Position numbers and translations under genes: made by a program
Shown here: in pieces, positions 27,691 to 35,979 of the stretch
How the letters are laid out: each line of letters opens with the position of its first letter
Numbering within the stretch: position 1 is the stretch's first letter
Source: Gammaproteobacteria bacterium
GTDB lineage: Bacteria; Pseudomonadota; Gammaproteobacteria; Enterobacterales; GCA-2746155
Length of the DNA stretch: 60,166 nt
NCBI GenBank assembly: GCA_030589945.1
Contig: JAUUZN010000002.1
Location: forward strand, 1-60,166
Direction: 5' to 3'
The notes under the pieces: model-generated
What the model was told of the DNA's origin: nothing
Seen by the model: only the letters and a program-made list of their open reading frames with translations
Database searches by the model: none

Positions 27691-28485
27691 ATGGCTATTA
27701 AAAAAACAACACTCTATATCATTGGTACTTTTGGAGTACTGGTTTCAATTTTGGTTTCTGATATGTTACTTGGCGTCACGGGTCTGTTACCGACAAGTCT
27801 TAGTGCCGGCTCACTATTTTCAGCATCAGTGCCAAAATTTTCTGAGTCTGCTGCTGGAGTTGAAAGAAAGAAGTTATTTATCGAATATTTTTTACCGATA
27901 ATCCAACGTTCAAATGAAGAAATTTTGGAAGATAGAAAAATATTACTGAAATGGAAAAATGATATTACAACATTTTATTGGTGGGATGATTTCCTGTTAG
28001 GTGACATTATTGAAAAATACCGAATGCCTGATTTTAACATTGAAGCCGATCAAGATTGGGAACAACTTTTAACAAGAGTCAATGAGGTGCCCGTTTCTCT
28101 GGCGCTTGCACAGGCTGCAAATGAAAGTGCTTGGGGGACGTCACGTTTTGCTCAAGAAGGTAATAATTATTACGGTCAGTGGTGTTTTGTAAAAGGATGT
28201 GGCCTTGTACCAAAGGGGCGAGGAGGCTCTAAAGTGCATGAGGTTGCAGTATTTAACACACCTTCAGGGTCGGTTGAAAGTTATCTTACTAATCTAAACA
28301 GTCATAACGCCTATAATAACCTTCGCAAGATTCGCACCGAACTCCAGGCAAAGAATGAACCAGTGACAGGTTTGTTACTCGCTGAAGGATTAGGACAATA
28401 TTCTGAGCGAGGTGATGTTTACATTAAAGACCTTCAAAGCCTAATTCGGTTTAATGAGTTAACACAGTATGATATGACGGAGTGA
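27691..28485 (+). CDS. Bax-like glucosaminidase-domain protein
   Basis: A 264-residue protein if started at ATG 27691, where the signal anchor (TTLYIIGTFGVLVSILVSDML) begins; a GTG at 27658 is the track start. The C-terminal half is a glucosaminidase domain with VPVSLALAQAANESAWGTSRFA, in which Glu is the likely catalytic acid, then NNYYGQWCF and SVESYLTNLNSHNAYNNLR. Relatives include E. coli Bax and FlgJ. It should cleave peptidoglycan N-acetylglucosaminyl bonds in the periplasm. No flagellar genes are nearby. Confidence 0.85.
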   Translation: MAIKKTTLYIIGTFGVLVSILVSDMLLGVTGLLPTSLSAGSLFSASVPKFSESAAGVERKKLFIEYFLPIIQRSNEEILEDRKILLKWKNDITTFYWWDDFLLGDIIEKYRMPDFNIEADQDWEQLLTRVNEVPVSLALAQAANESAWGTSRFAQEGNNYYGQWCFVKGCGLVPKGRGGSKVHEVAVFNTPSGSVESYLTNLNSHNAYNNLRKIRTELQAKNEPVTGLLLAEGLGQYSERGDVYIKDLQSLIRFNELTQYDMTE

Positions 28486-28503
28486 ATGACTGTTTAGCTT
28501 CGC

Positions 28504-29862
28504 TCAGGCTGTTTCTTTTCTTAAAAATGCTTTTATCATAACGATAATAAATAAAGTGCCACCAATAATAGAAATGGCTCCACCTGCGCCCATTAATCCC
28601 ATGCTAGCAATTTGTGGTAAGTGCTCCAACACATCTTCAGCACCAAATGTTTTACGCTGCACACCATAACCTCCAGACCAGACTAAGCCGATAATATGCA
28701 TTAGCTGTCCACCACCATAGATATAAGGTTGCCAACAGGCCATCTTTGACATCGGTCTAGAAAATCCTAGATATGGAAGAAGATGGTAAGCGAGTCCCAT
28801 GAATGCCAAGGTTACACCAACAATTGAACCATGATAATGGGCGGGCACTACCACATTCATTCCATCGATCATAAATCCGATAATTCCACCTGCCGCAAAT
28901 AATGTTATTGAGCTGAGTAGCGCTGCTTTAACGGGTAATTTATTAGCATGAAAAGTAGGAGACTTAATAATAGAAAACACCACAACAAATCCCAGAGGGA
29001 TGGAAGCTAATCCACCATACTTCATCAAATCAGTGAAGGCTGTTCTGTGCTCTAGTGAAACAACATCATATTGGAGATAAATGAAAGGAGTCACTACAAG
29101 AGGGAAGGCCGCTAACAAAAATAGCCATTGGGCAATTTTCGGCGAGAAGTCAATGCTGATTCCTGCAGCCTTGCCTATCCATAACCAGGCAACTAACAAT
29201 AACAATGTATGAGTATATTGCAGTATGTGACCGGAACCCCAAAATAAAACCTCGTAGAAAGCAGTACTTTCATAGGACGACGGTATCCCTACATAACTTG
29301 CAACCAACGAAATCAATGCCAATAGAGCAATCCATGCGCTGATATAGATGCCCGTATCTAACGCGTCAGAAGGACTAGGATTAGAAAAGTTAGGGGGGCT
29401 TGATGTTATTCTCAGTAAAATTTGTAATAGCATTCCCAAGCCAAAAATAGACAAGCCTGTGATGAATATTGGATGATCTAATATTGGGATATAATTATTC
29501 ATCAGCGGATTACCCACACCGATAAATGGAGCAATACTGATTGCTAGGGTTCCAGTTATCGCTAATCCAATGGCAATTTTATTGAGAACATTATTTTTAG
29601 AATCCGTGGTAAAACTCCACAAAACACCTGCAAAAGAAACAAACCATATCAATACTGAGAGATCCACATGAACAACCAAAGCCACATAAAAGAAGTTGCT
29701 AAAAGGAATCATTTCCTTTATCACGGGTGTACGTGATAGAACCAATACTATAGAAAATATTCCTGCCAAAACTAGTGAAACAACACTTAATTTTAACCAG
29801 GCTGATGCTATAGAATTTTCGGCATTGATTGATTTTGAAAATTGAAAATATTGACTTGTCAT
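28504..29862 (-). CDS. Heme-copper oxidase subunit I-like paralogue lacking the CuB His pair
   Basis: 452 residues and about 12 TM helices. Aligned by eye with subunit I at 36931-38637, it keeps the helix II His (VVHVDLSVLIWF) and both helix X ligands (VPAHYHGSIVG). It also keeps the first helix VI His, in GSGHILQYTH, where a Tyr sits four residues on. The helix VII His-His pair (AHH in the partner) is replaced by IYL, so CuB cannot form normally although two hemes probably still bind. It ends the downstream half of the cluster, 2 bases after a heme A synthase gene. It could be a heme carrier, electron-transfer subunit or NO sensor; the function is unknown. Confidence 0.75.
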   Translation of the reverse strand: MTSQYFQFSKSINAENSIASAWLKLSVVSLVLAGIFSIVLVLSRTPVIKEMIPFSNFFYVALVVHVDLSVLIWFVSFAGVLWSFTTDSKNNVLNKIAIGLAITGTLAISIAPFIGVGNPLMNNYIPILDHPIFITGLSIFGLGMLLQILLRITSSPPNFSNPSPSDALDTGIYISAWIALLALISLVASYVGIPSSYESTAFYEVLFWGSGHILQYTHTLLLLVAWLWIGKAAGISIDFSPKIAQWLFLLAAFPLVVTPFIYLQYDVVSLEHRTAFTDLMKYGGLASIPLGFVVVFSIIKSPTFHANKLPVKAALLSSITLFAAGGIIGFMIDGMNVVVPAHYHGSIVGVTLAFMGLAYHLLPYLGFSRPMSKMACWQPYIYGGGQLMHIIGLVWSGGYGVQRKTFGAEDVLEHLPQIASMGLMGAGGAISIIGGTLFIIVMIKAFLRKETA

Positions 29863-29864
29863 TT

Positions 29865-30908
29865 TTATTGTTTAACTTCTCGGTTAATAAATATCATGAT
29901 AGAGAGCAATATCATTGCTCCGCCCTGATGCGCAACAGCAACAGGGACTGGCATGTTGAAAATTAATGTAGTGACACCCAGAGTTACTTGGATCACTAGC
30001 ATCGCTAAAAGGAAATGTGCTGCCTGACTGCTTTTTCTGGTAATCGCGAGACGTCTTAGTGCAAAACTAAAAACGGGGACTATCACCAGCAAAAGATAGG
30101 CTGTCATTCGATGGTTGAATTGGATCGTAGTTATGTTCTCAAACCAGTTTAACCAAAAGGGTACAAGGGTATACATGCCGTCAGGAATAAACTTTCCTTC
30201 CATCAGTGGAAACGTATTGTAGGCATAGCCGGCTTTAGTTCCAGCAACGAAGCCACCCGTGCTAATCATAAAAACAACCAAGCCTGTTAACGCCAAAGAG
30301 TAGCGATATAATGTTCGCCCTTGAGCAGTGTTAACAAGTTCACGGCCTTGTTGTAACAAACCAAAAGCAACCCATAAGATATAGCTAAATATCATCACAG
30401 CGGCAATTAAATGGGCCGTTAATCGATATTGACTAACCTGTGGGTCATTGACTAAACCGCTTTTAACCATGTACCAGCCGAGTACACCTTGTAGGCCGCC
30501 AAGGATAAACATGGTTATCATCTGCGGTAACATTTTGCGACGAATTCTACCGGCAAACCAGAAGAATAAGAATGGTATTAGAAATATCAATCCAATCAAT
30601 CGGCCCAATACGCGGTGAGAATATTCAAAATAAAAAATGCTTTTAAATTCATCCAAAGACATACCAATGTTTAACTTTTGATACTCTGGAAATTCTTGGT
30701 AATGTTTGAATGCTTGCATCCACTGGATTTCATTAAGCGGTGGTATTACACCCATAATGGGCTTCCAATCGACCATTGATAAACCGGAATGAGTGAGGCG
30801 GGTAGCTCCTCCTAAAATGATCATAAAAAAAATAACGGCAGCAACAATAAATAACCAAGTAGCCACCTGTTTGTCATGAGCGTTTTGTAATGATGTATCT
30901 ATACTCAT
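29865..30908 (-). CDS. ctaA: Heme A synthase, COX15 type
   Basis: A 347-residue, eight-TM protein. Landmarks of the alphaproteobacterial/mitochondrial Cox15 type are GGATRLTHSGLSMVDWKP and the following long loop to EYSHRVLGRLIG, with later His ligands in RLTAHLIAAV, QFNHRMTAYL and VAHQGGA. It oxidises the C8 methyl of heme O to make heme A. No Cys pair is present in the first loop, unlike the neighbouring paralogue, whose stop overlaps this start by 4 bases. Two different CtaA types side by side suggest different heme products or a heterodimer. Confidence 0.85.
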   Translation of the reverse strand: MSIDTSLQNAHDKQVATWLFIVAAVIFFMIILGGATRLTHSGLSMVDWKPIMGVIPPLNEIQWMQAFKHYQEFPEYQKLNIGMSLDEFKSIFYFEYSHRVLGRLIGLIFLIPFLFFWFAGRIRRKMLPQMITMFILGGLQGVLGWYMVKSGLVNDPQVSQYRLTAHLIAAVMIFSYILWVAFGLLQQGRELVNTAQGRTLYRYSLALTGLVVFMISTGGFVAGTKAGYAYNTFPLMEGKFIPDGMYTLVPFWLNWFENITTIQFNHRMTAYLLLVIVPVFSFALRRLAITRKSSQAAHFLLAMLVIQVTLGVTTLIFNMPVPVAVAHQGGAMILLSIMIFINREVKQ

Positions 30909-31918
30909 GAAAATGATTTTCCCGACATTTTTCTATTAAGAGATGTTAAAAACATTAATAACACGGCAGTCATGAAGTTATGAGAGAGCACCAAAAACAA
31001 CGGCAGTTGAACTAACAATGTGCTGATCCCTAATAAGAACTGAGCGACGACTAAAGAAAGCACCAACAAGCAGTCCTTGGCTAACCGACGATCGGAACTC
31101 CATTCGGATCGCATGAGAAATGTCACTATCGATATGAAATAGGCGAGAACAATTACACCTAAAAAATGATGTATGATTTGAATGAGCTTCATCTTGTCTT
31201 CAAGTATAACTTTGTCTTGGTTGTCCAATTGCAAAAAACCGACTGGATTGAAAGCCTCAATAATGTTTACACTCTCTATTTGCTTGGCACCACAATTAAA
31301 TAAACTTTCACAGCTAGAACCTGCAAAGTTAACACTGGTCCATCCCCCCCAGAATATTTGCAACAAAATAATAAACATACCAATACGAACGAAGGGAACA
31401 AGAGGTGATTCCATATGGATTTCTTTCGTTCCTGATATTTTTAGATAAAGATGTAAAAGCAACGCGACCAATACTAAACCCCCAACAAAATTACCCATTA
31501 AGAGAATGGGTAATGGCTGATTAGGATGAAACGGGCCTATGGCTGCTAAAAATACGGTCACTGATAAAATTGCCGTAGGAATGCGGTTACCGAGTATGTT
31601 TCGATACTTTTCACTCATCGTTAATAAAAAGAGGAATAAAATGATTAAGCCTAATGTACTGGTCACTATTCGATGAGCAATTCTTTCCATTCGATAAGGA
31701 GTGGCACGGGCTTCACTGGTTAGTACATTAACACCTTGAACACTTTTGTTATTTTGATATTGACCATAGCAGGAGGGCCATGGCTCACAACCAACGCCAG
31801 ATTCAGCTAGACGCACATAGCTACTGAGAACCACCGTCATTAAGGCGAATCCCAAAGCGATTATTATTAATGCAGGTAACCATCGGCTGACCTTAGTATT
31901 TGGTGTTTCGATATTCAA
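30905..31918 (-). CDS. ctaA: Heme A synthase, Cys-pair (bacterial CtaA) type
   Basis: 337 residues, eight TM helices. The first periplasmic loop carries the CtaA Cys pair in SGVGCEPWPSCYGQY, and a second Cys pair lies in SSCESLFNCGAKQ. Heme-ligand histidines are seen in ERIAHRIVTS, LLLHLYLK, IQIIHHFLG and LSHNFMTA. The role is heme O to heme A conversion. It lies between tlpA-like and the COX15-type gene, overlapping the latter. Together with the heme O synthase upstream it implies an a-type heme in the cluster's oxidase-like enzyme. Confidence 0.85.
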   Translation of the reverse strand: MNIETPNTKVSRWLPALIIIALGFALMTVVLSSYVRLAESGVGCEPWPSCYGQYQNNKSVQGVNVLTSEARATPYRMERIAHRIVTSTLGLIILFLFLLTMSEKYRNILGNRIPTAILSVTVFLAAIGPFHPNQPLPILLMGNFVGGLVLVALLLHLYLKISGTKEIHMESPLVPFVRIGMFIILLQIFWGGWTSVNFAGSSCESLFNCGAKQIESVNIIEAFNPVGFLQLDNQDKVILEDKMKLIQIIHHFLGVIVLAYFISIVTFLMRSEWSSDRRLAKDCLLVLSLVVAQFLLGISTLLVQLPLFLVLSHNFMTAVLLMFLTSLNRKMSGKSFS

Positions 31919-31938
31919 GACTCTTCCATTTATAGTTA

Positions 31939-32472
31939 TTATTTAAGAAGTAGCATTACTTCATGCCGAATTTTAGATATATCATTTGCTTTGAAACCTT
32001 GGTGTGCATACCGTAACACACCCTGCTTATCAATAAGGTATGAAGCAGGTAATACGTTAATCTGGTACAGTTTGTAAATATCGAGTTCAGCAGTATGCAC
32101 CACTGGATAATCTACTGGATATTTTACAAGAAAATCTCTGCCATTATTTGGATCATTGTCTAAATTAATAGCAAGAATTTCAAATTCATCGTTGCCAAGT
32201 TCTTTGCGCATTTTATCCAACAATGGCATGGATGTTAAACAGGGTTTGCACCAAGAAGCCCAAAAATCCAGATAGATAACTTTGCCGCGGTAATTTGTCA
32301 GTCTATCGTCAATGTTACCATCAGACATAAGTGATTGAAAAATAATTTCCGGTGCCATTTCACCAATTTTTAAAACCGGTGGCATTTTGCCAACAGGAGT
32401 TTCAACATCGCTGCAACCACTGATAAAAACAAGCCATAATATTAAAAAACAATTCAATAAATACTGTCGCAT
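31939..32472 (-). CDS. TlpA/ResA-like thioredoxin lipoprotein
   Basis: 177 residues. The N-terminus is a lipoprotein signal with LVFISGCSD. The thioredoxin domain has the active site DFWASWCKPCLTSMP near residue 75 and a cis-Pro region VLPASYLIDKQG. It should reduce disulfides outside the membrane, for example the CuA cysteines or the Sco CxxxC before copper loading. It is the first gene of the minus-strand segment tlpA-ctaA-ctaA-subunit I-like, beginning 353 bases downstream of the cytochrome b fusion gene. Confidence 0.85.
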   Translation of the reverse strand: MRQYLLNCFLILWLVFISGCSDVETPVGKMPPVLKIGEMAPEIIFQSLMSDGNIDDRLTNYRGKVIYLDFWASWCKPCLTSMPLLDKMRKELGNDEFEILAINLDNDPNNGRDFLVKYPVDYPVVHTAELDIYKLYQINVLPASYLIDKQGVLRYAHQGFKANDISKIRHEVMLLLK

Positions 32473-32601
32473 AAATTATTTTACTCAACCTCTATAATAT
32501 CAATCATCTAATCATTCCAAATGGTGTTCCTAATAGATTACAGCAGCTCCATAGACTGTTAATATAACGGCAATTATATCAAGTTAATTGAGGAACTCAT
32601 T

Positions 32602-32814
32602 TTGGAAATTATCTTATTTACCCTAGTAGCAATTGTTTTATATATTGTCTCAGACAGCATTGTAAAAGCCATTGAACAACGAAACAGTGCGTTACAGAAA
32701 TATCGTAGCATTATTTTTTTCGTCATCATAATGGTATTGGCGGTAACAACTTTTAGTCTTTTACAAAACTACGGGCCCGAACTTGGTTTGTTGCCAACTC
32801 CTCCTGCAGAATAG
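32602..32814 (+). CDS. Small two-TM membrane protein, reversed within the heme-copper cluster
   Basis: 70 residues starting at TTG 32602 with GAGGA 7 bases upstream. There are two hydrophobic helices (IILFTLVAIVLYIVSDSIV and IIFFVIIMVLAVTTFSLL) separated by a charged loop EQRNSALQKYRS, and a Pro-rich tail ending TPPAE. It is the only plus-strand gene between 28.5 and 40.6 kb and is divergent from the tlpA-like gene. The good ribosome binding site and membrane-like sequence argue that it is real. Function unknown; a small assembly or regulatory subunit is possible. Confidence 0.55.
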   Translation: MEIILFTLVAIVLYIVSDSIVKAIEQRNSALQKYRSIIFFVIIMVLAVTTFSLLQNYGPELGLLPTPPAE

Positions 32815-32825
32815 ATTTTAAAATA

Positions 32826-34901
32826 CTAAAGCTTGTTACTTGTTCCCCCTAAAATGATGAATTTTTTGGTATCCGGATCAAAGTCAATCACCAGTACACT
32901 TCTGGAAGCCAGATTAATTTCTCTGGTTTCCTGATAATTATAATCATCTAAATCTCTGTGATCCTTTAATTTTACAGTAATTTTATGCATCCCTGCTTTA
33001 ACGGTAAAGCGATGATATAATTTGGCCCTGCCATCATTATTCAAACCCGCCGGCATGACCACCTTGTGGTAAGACTCCACATCATTTATAAGTAATTGAA
33101 ACTCAATTGAGGAGCGTTCTCTAGGACATACTTTGGCGAGCCTCATATTAGCCGGTAAACTAAGCATTTCTTCATCAGAGCGAAAGCGACACTCACCAAT
33201 GATTTGACCCGTATGACGCAAACTTAGTTTAATGGTTGCTTCACCTTCTTCAATCTGTGTATAGGTTGGTGAATTAGAAAAGTAGCCAATAAATAATATT
33301 ATTGCCGCATAAAACAATGCCTGCCCAAAATAATTCTTACCTTTCTTTTGGAATCTGATATTACCTATATCTTCTGACACTTTTCCAGAATCTAAAAGCT
33401 GAGAAAAATTATTGACCTCCGATTTCAATGCTGGCAATTCCATTGCTCCAGCCCAACGGACTCTAACCTTATTATAATCTTTTGCAGCTGCCGTCCTTAA
33501 ATGCGGACTGCGTTCTCCTTTAAATCGTTCATCAATCCATTGATTTCCTAATCGGTAATAACAGTTTTCTAAGCAACAGCCGGTGACCATTACACCATCG
33601 GCATGATCTTTTCTTATCAAGTAGTCGACAAAAGAGGGGGGCAAAAAACCTATACAGGGCAGGCTAATTGGGATGGTGTTTTTGATGCCAATTTGCTCTA
33701 TGTCAGCACCTTTTTCGCAACCAAAGATAATGAGCCTGTCTTTACCCTTCAGTTGTCCAAGCTTGTTGATAATTTCGTGTTTAAATACATCAATAGAATA
33801 ATCCGGTATGCCGATACCACTCTTCAATTCATCAATGGTTTGAAAGGGTGTAGCAGATGGACAAGAACCCGTGCAAATTCCACAGGCTGTACATTTGTCA
33901 GGATTTACCACAGCGATACGTGGACTTTTATTATTAGGATGGGGTTCAAAACTAATTGCGTCGAATGGACAGTCGAGATCACACCAGCCACAACCATTAC
34001 AGCGATCTGGATTGATAACGGCTGCAGGCACTTTTTTGTGCTTCATTATTAACGGCAGGAAGCTTAAAAACATTGATATCCCTACCAGTAATACCCAAAC
34101 TGTCCCAGGTCCCCAATAATCAATCAAGGGATAAACATTAAGATAAAACCAATCAATTGGAATATTAACCGGTGTCTGACTTAAATCGGCGCGACCAGAA
34201 CTGATTGCAGGCTTTATTAGTGATAGCACAATGAACGCTATAATGGTTCCAATGGCCAAGCCTCTCGGAGGATTAGTTTTCGCTTTTGAGACACGGCTAA
34301 TATGGATAAACATAGCCAGCATCATAAATAGCGGAATACCAAAATGAAGAAATACCATCAATGAGAAGAAACGATCACTCACCGTATCGTTGCTTAAAAA
34401 GTTTCGAGCCATTGGATCGCCAAAAGTAGGCAACCAATCAAGAAATTCCATTGTGGCAACTGCAACATATTGTGCAAATTGATCCCATACTAGCCAATAG
34501 CCACCAATTGCTGCAGCAAACATAAACCATAGCAGTGGGATGCCTGTGAACCATGAAAACCAACGGGTACCGGTGAAGCGTCCCAGTGAGAATTCGCGCA
34601 CTAGATGCAGCGTTACTGTTAATGCTAATGCATCTGAGCAATAGCGGTGTAAGCTTCTTACAACTCCACCTAAATACCATTGTTCATTGGTTAAATACTG
34701 AAGCGAGTCATAGGCACCATTAATGCTGGTTTCAAAAAATATAAACAGATAAAGGCCGGTAACGGTTAAAATCCAAAAGAAATAAAATGATAAGGCGCCC
34801 AGTTGATAGAAGGGATTCCAATCGTCATCAAAAAATAAATTGAATGCTGCTTCCACACGATCAAATAAATAATGTAGAGACTTTTGTAAAACAGATAGCA
34901 T
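32826..34901 (-). CDS. Cytochrome b / 2[4Fe-4S] ferredoxin / MvhD-like fusion membrane protein
   Basis: 691 residues in one frame. Residues about 25-260 form a cytochrome b N-domain with two H-x13-H pairs (LHRYCSD...LHLVREF and FLHFGIP...FIHISRV) for two b hemes. A further TM helix precedes a ferredoxin segment with CNGCGWCDLDCP and CTACGICTGSCP. Next comes a domain like the delta subunit of methyl-viologen-reducing hydrogenase (FGCEKGAD, LPCIGFLPPSFVDYL, GCCLENCYYRLGNQW). The C-terminus adds one TM helix and a beta-rich domain. It probably moves electrons between a quinone pool and iron-sulfur carriers for the oxidase-like complex. It is separated from sco by 93 bases. Confidence 0.8.
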   Translation of the reverse strand: MLSVLQKSLHYLFDRVEAAFNLFFDDDWNPFYQLGALSFYFFWILTVTGLYLFIFFETSINGAYDSLQYLTNEQWYLGGVVRSLHRYCSDALALTVTLHLVREFSLGRFTGTRWFSWFTGIPLLWFMFAAAIGGYWLVWDQFAQYVAVATMEFLDWLPTFGDPMARNFLSNDTVSDRFFSLMVFLHFGIPLFMMLAMFIHISRVSKAKTNPPRGLAIGTIIAFIVLSLIKPAISSGRADLSQTPVNIPIDWFYLNVYPLIDYWGPGTVWVLLVGISMFLSFLPLIMKHKKVPAAVINPDRCNGCGWCDLDCPFDAISFEPHPNNKSPRIAVVNPDKCTACGICTGSCPSATPFQTIDELKSGIGIPDYSIDVFKHEIINKLGQLKGKDRLIIFGCEKGADIEQIGIKNTIPISLPCIGFLPPSFVDYLIRKDHADGVMVTGCCLENCYYRLGNQWIDERFKGERSPHLRTAAAKDYNKVRVRWAGAMELPALKSEVNNFSQLLDSGKVSEDIGNIRFQKKGKNYFGQALFYAAIILFIGYFSNSPTYTQIEEGEATIKLSLRHTGQIIGECRFRSDEEMLSLPANMRLAKVCPRERSSIEFQLLINDVESYHKVVMPAGLNNDGRAKLYHRFTVKAGMHKITVKLKDHRDLDDYNYQETREINLASRSVLVIDFDPDTKKFIILGGTSNKL

Positions 34902-34994
34902 TAATGCGCCTTATATAAATAGTTCTAATGGTGTTGTTGGGAAGTTAGTAAAAACCAAGGTCATTATCAAATGTTGTAAATATTGGAATGGTTT

Positions 34995-35915
34995 TTAATC
35001 TGTTTTATCGGTTACAGCTGAATCATTATTCTCGTCGTTGTGATTACCTGTTTTACTTAATTTCCACTCACGAACAAAAATTCTAACGAAGAATATACCC
35101 ATAACCAAGGCAACAAATATTCCAATAAAAATGGAATAGTTAAAATAATACTTATCTTGGGAAGGATCGTAAACAGTGCAGAATAGTTTTATCTTTGTCG
35201 AAATGGCAGAGAATAAAGAAGCACTCTTATTTTCACCAAAGACTAGCTCTTTTAGTGGTTCGACAAAATTGGGTGTTTGAGGTCTCATCCCATAAACTTG
35301 ACGGTAAACAACAGAATCTTTATCGAGTATGCTGGCTTGTATCATGTGATCAAAACCTTGGGGTGAGGCTGAAAAAATAAATCCCAAATCTCGTGCTAAG
35401 GCACTCATTGTTGCCGCATCTGTTGAAAGGAAAAACCAGTTTTTTGAACCTGAACTGTGCGACTTTGCAAACTGAGCCATTGCCTTGGGAGTGTCTATGT
35501 GAGTATCAAAACCAATAGTAATGACATTAAAACTATCCTCACCTAACACCTGCGTAGCTTTTTCAACCACCCGATTTAAATTTTCTGTAATGGTTGGACA
35601 AATATGATGACAACTAGTGTATATCATACTCACTATCAATGGTTTTCCACTGAAGGTTTTAGTGGTTAATATTGCACCATCCGATGAAGTAAAACGATAA
35701 TGACCTACCGATTGACCGATAGCAGCCTGACTGATTGCCAGTGCTTGCTCATTGCTATATTGGCTAATCTCTTCAGTTGCGGTATTTTTGTTTTTAATAT
35801 GGTCCTTGGCGGCTACATCTGATGTAGCAGCATTTGCTGTAGCACCGAAAGCCAAAAGGAATAAACAACTAACGGTGAATCGACGATTAAATCCCCGTTG
35901 AAAAAAATTAAACAT
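34995..35915 (-). CDS. Sco1/SenC-family copper chaperone, with C-terminal TM anchor
   Basis: 306 residues: signal peptide, then a thioredoxin-like Sco domain with the copper motif TSCHHICP (CxxxC) and a downstream His in GFDHMIQAS, and a C-terminal TM helix (IFIGIFVALVMGIFFVRIF) that ordinary Sco proteins lack. Sco inserts copper into the CuA site of oxidase subunit II, which here is complete. Its ATG overlaps the stop of a tiny upstream ORF that itself overlaps the ctaB stop, so translation is probably coupled. Confidence 0.85.
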   Translation of the reverse strand: MFNFFQRGFNRRFTVSCLFLLAFGATANAATSDVAAKDHIKNKNTATEEISQYSNEQALAISQAAIGQSVGHYRFTSSDGAILTTKTFSGKPLIVSMIYTSCHHICPTITENLNRVVEKATQVLGEDSFNVITIGFDTHIDTPKAMAQFAKSHSSGSKNWFFLSTDAATMSALARDLGFIFSASPQGFDHMIQASILDKDSVVYRQVYGMRPQTPNFVEPLKELVFGENKSASLFSAISTKIKLFCTVYDPSQDKYYFNYSIFIGIFVALVMGIFFVRIFVREWKLSKTGNHNDENNDSAVTDKTD

Positions 35916-35979
35916 TAGGTGTGTCCATAGGGCTTTTGTTCATTAGGCATTCCATTAGGCTCTCCATTAGGCTCTCCAT
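35908..35979 (-). CDS. 23-codon coupling ORF made of 12-bp repeats between ctaB and sco
   Basis: Starts at the ATG embedded in the ctaB stop (TAATG) and reads MESLMESLMECLMNKSPMDTPNV. It stops at a TAA inside the first codons of sco. The DNA is a tandem array of TAATGGAGAGCC (two exact copies and degenerate flanking ones), each with an ATG and a GGAG-like stretch. The arrangement would carry ribosomes from ctaB to sco without leaving the message. The peptide itself may be meaningless. Too short for the ORF track. Confidence 0.45.
   Translation of the reverse strand: MESLMESLMECLMNKSPMDTPNV

Noticed and set aside
33603-34119. Plus-strand ORFs of up to 149 codons within the cytochrome b fusion gene
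   Set aside because: Antisense to a gene with clear heme and iron-sulfur motifs; the composition is unlike a real protein.
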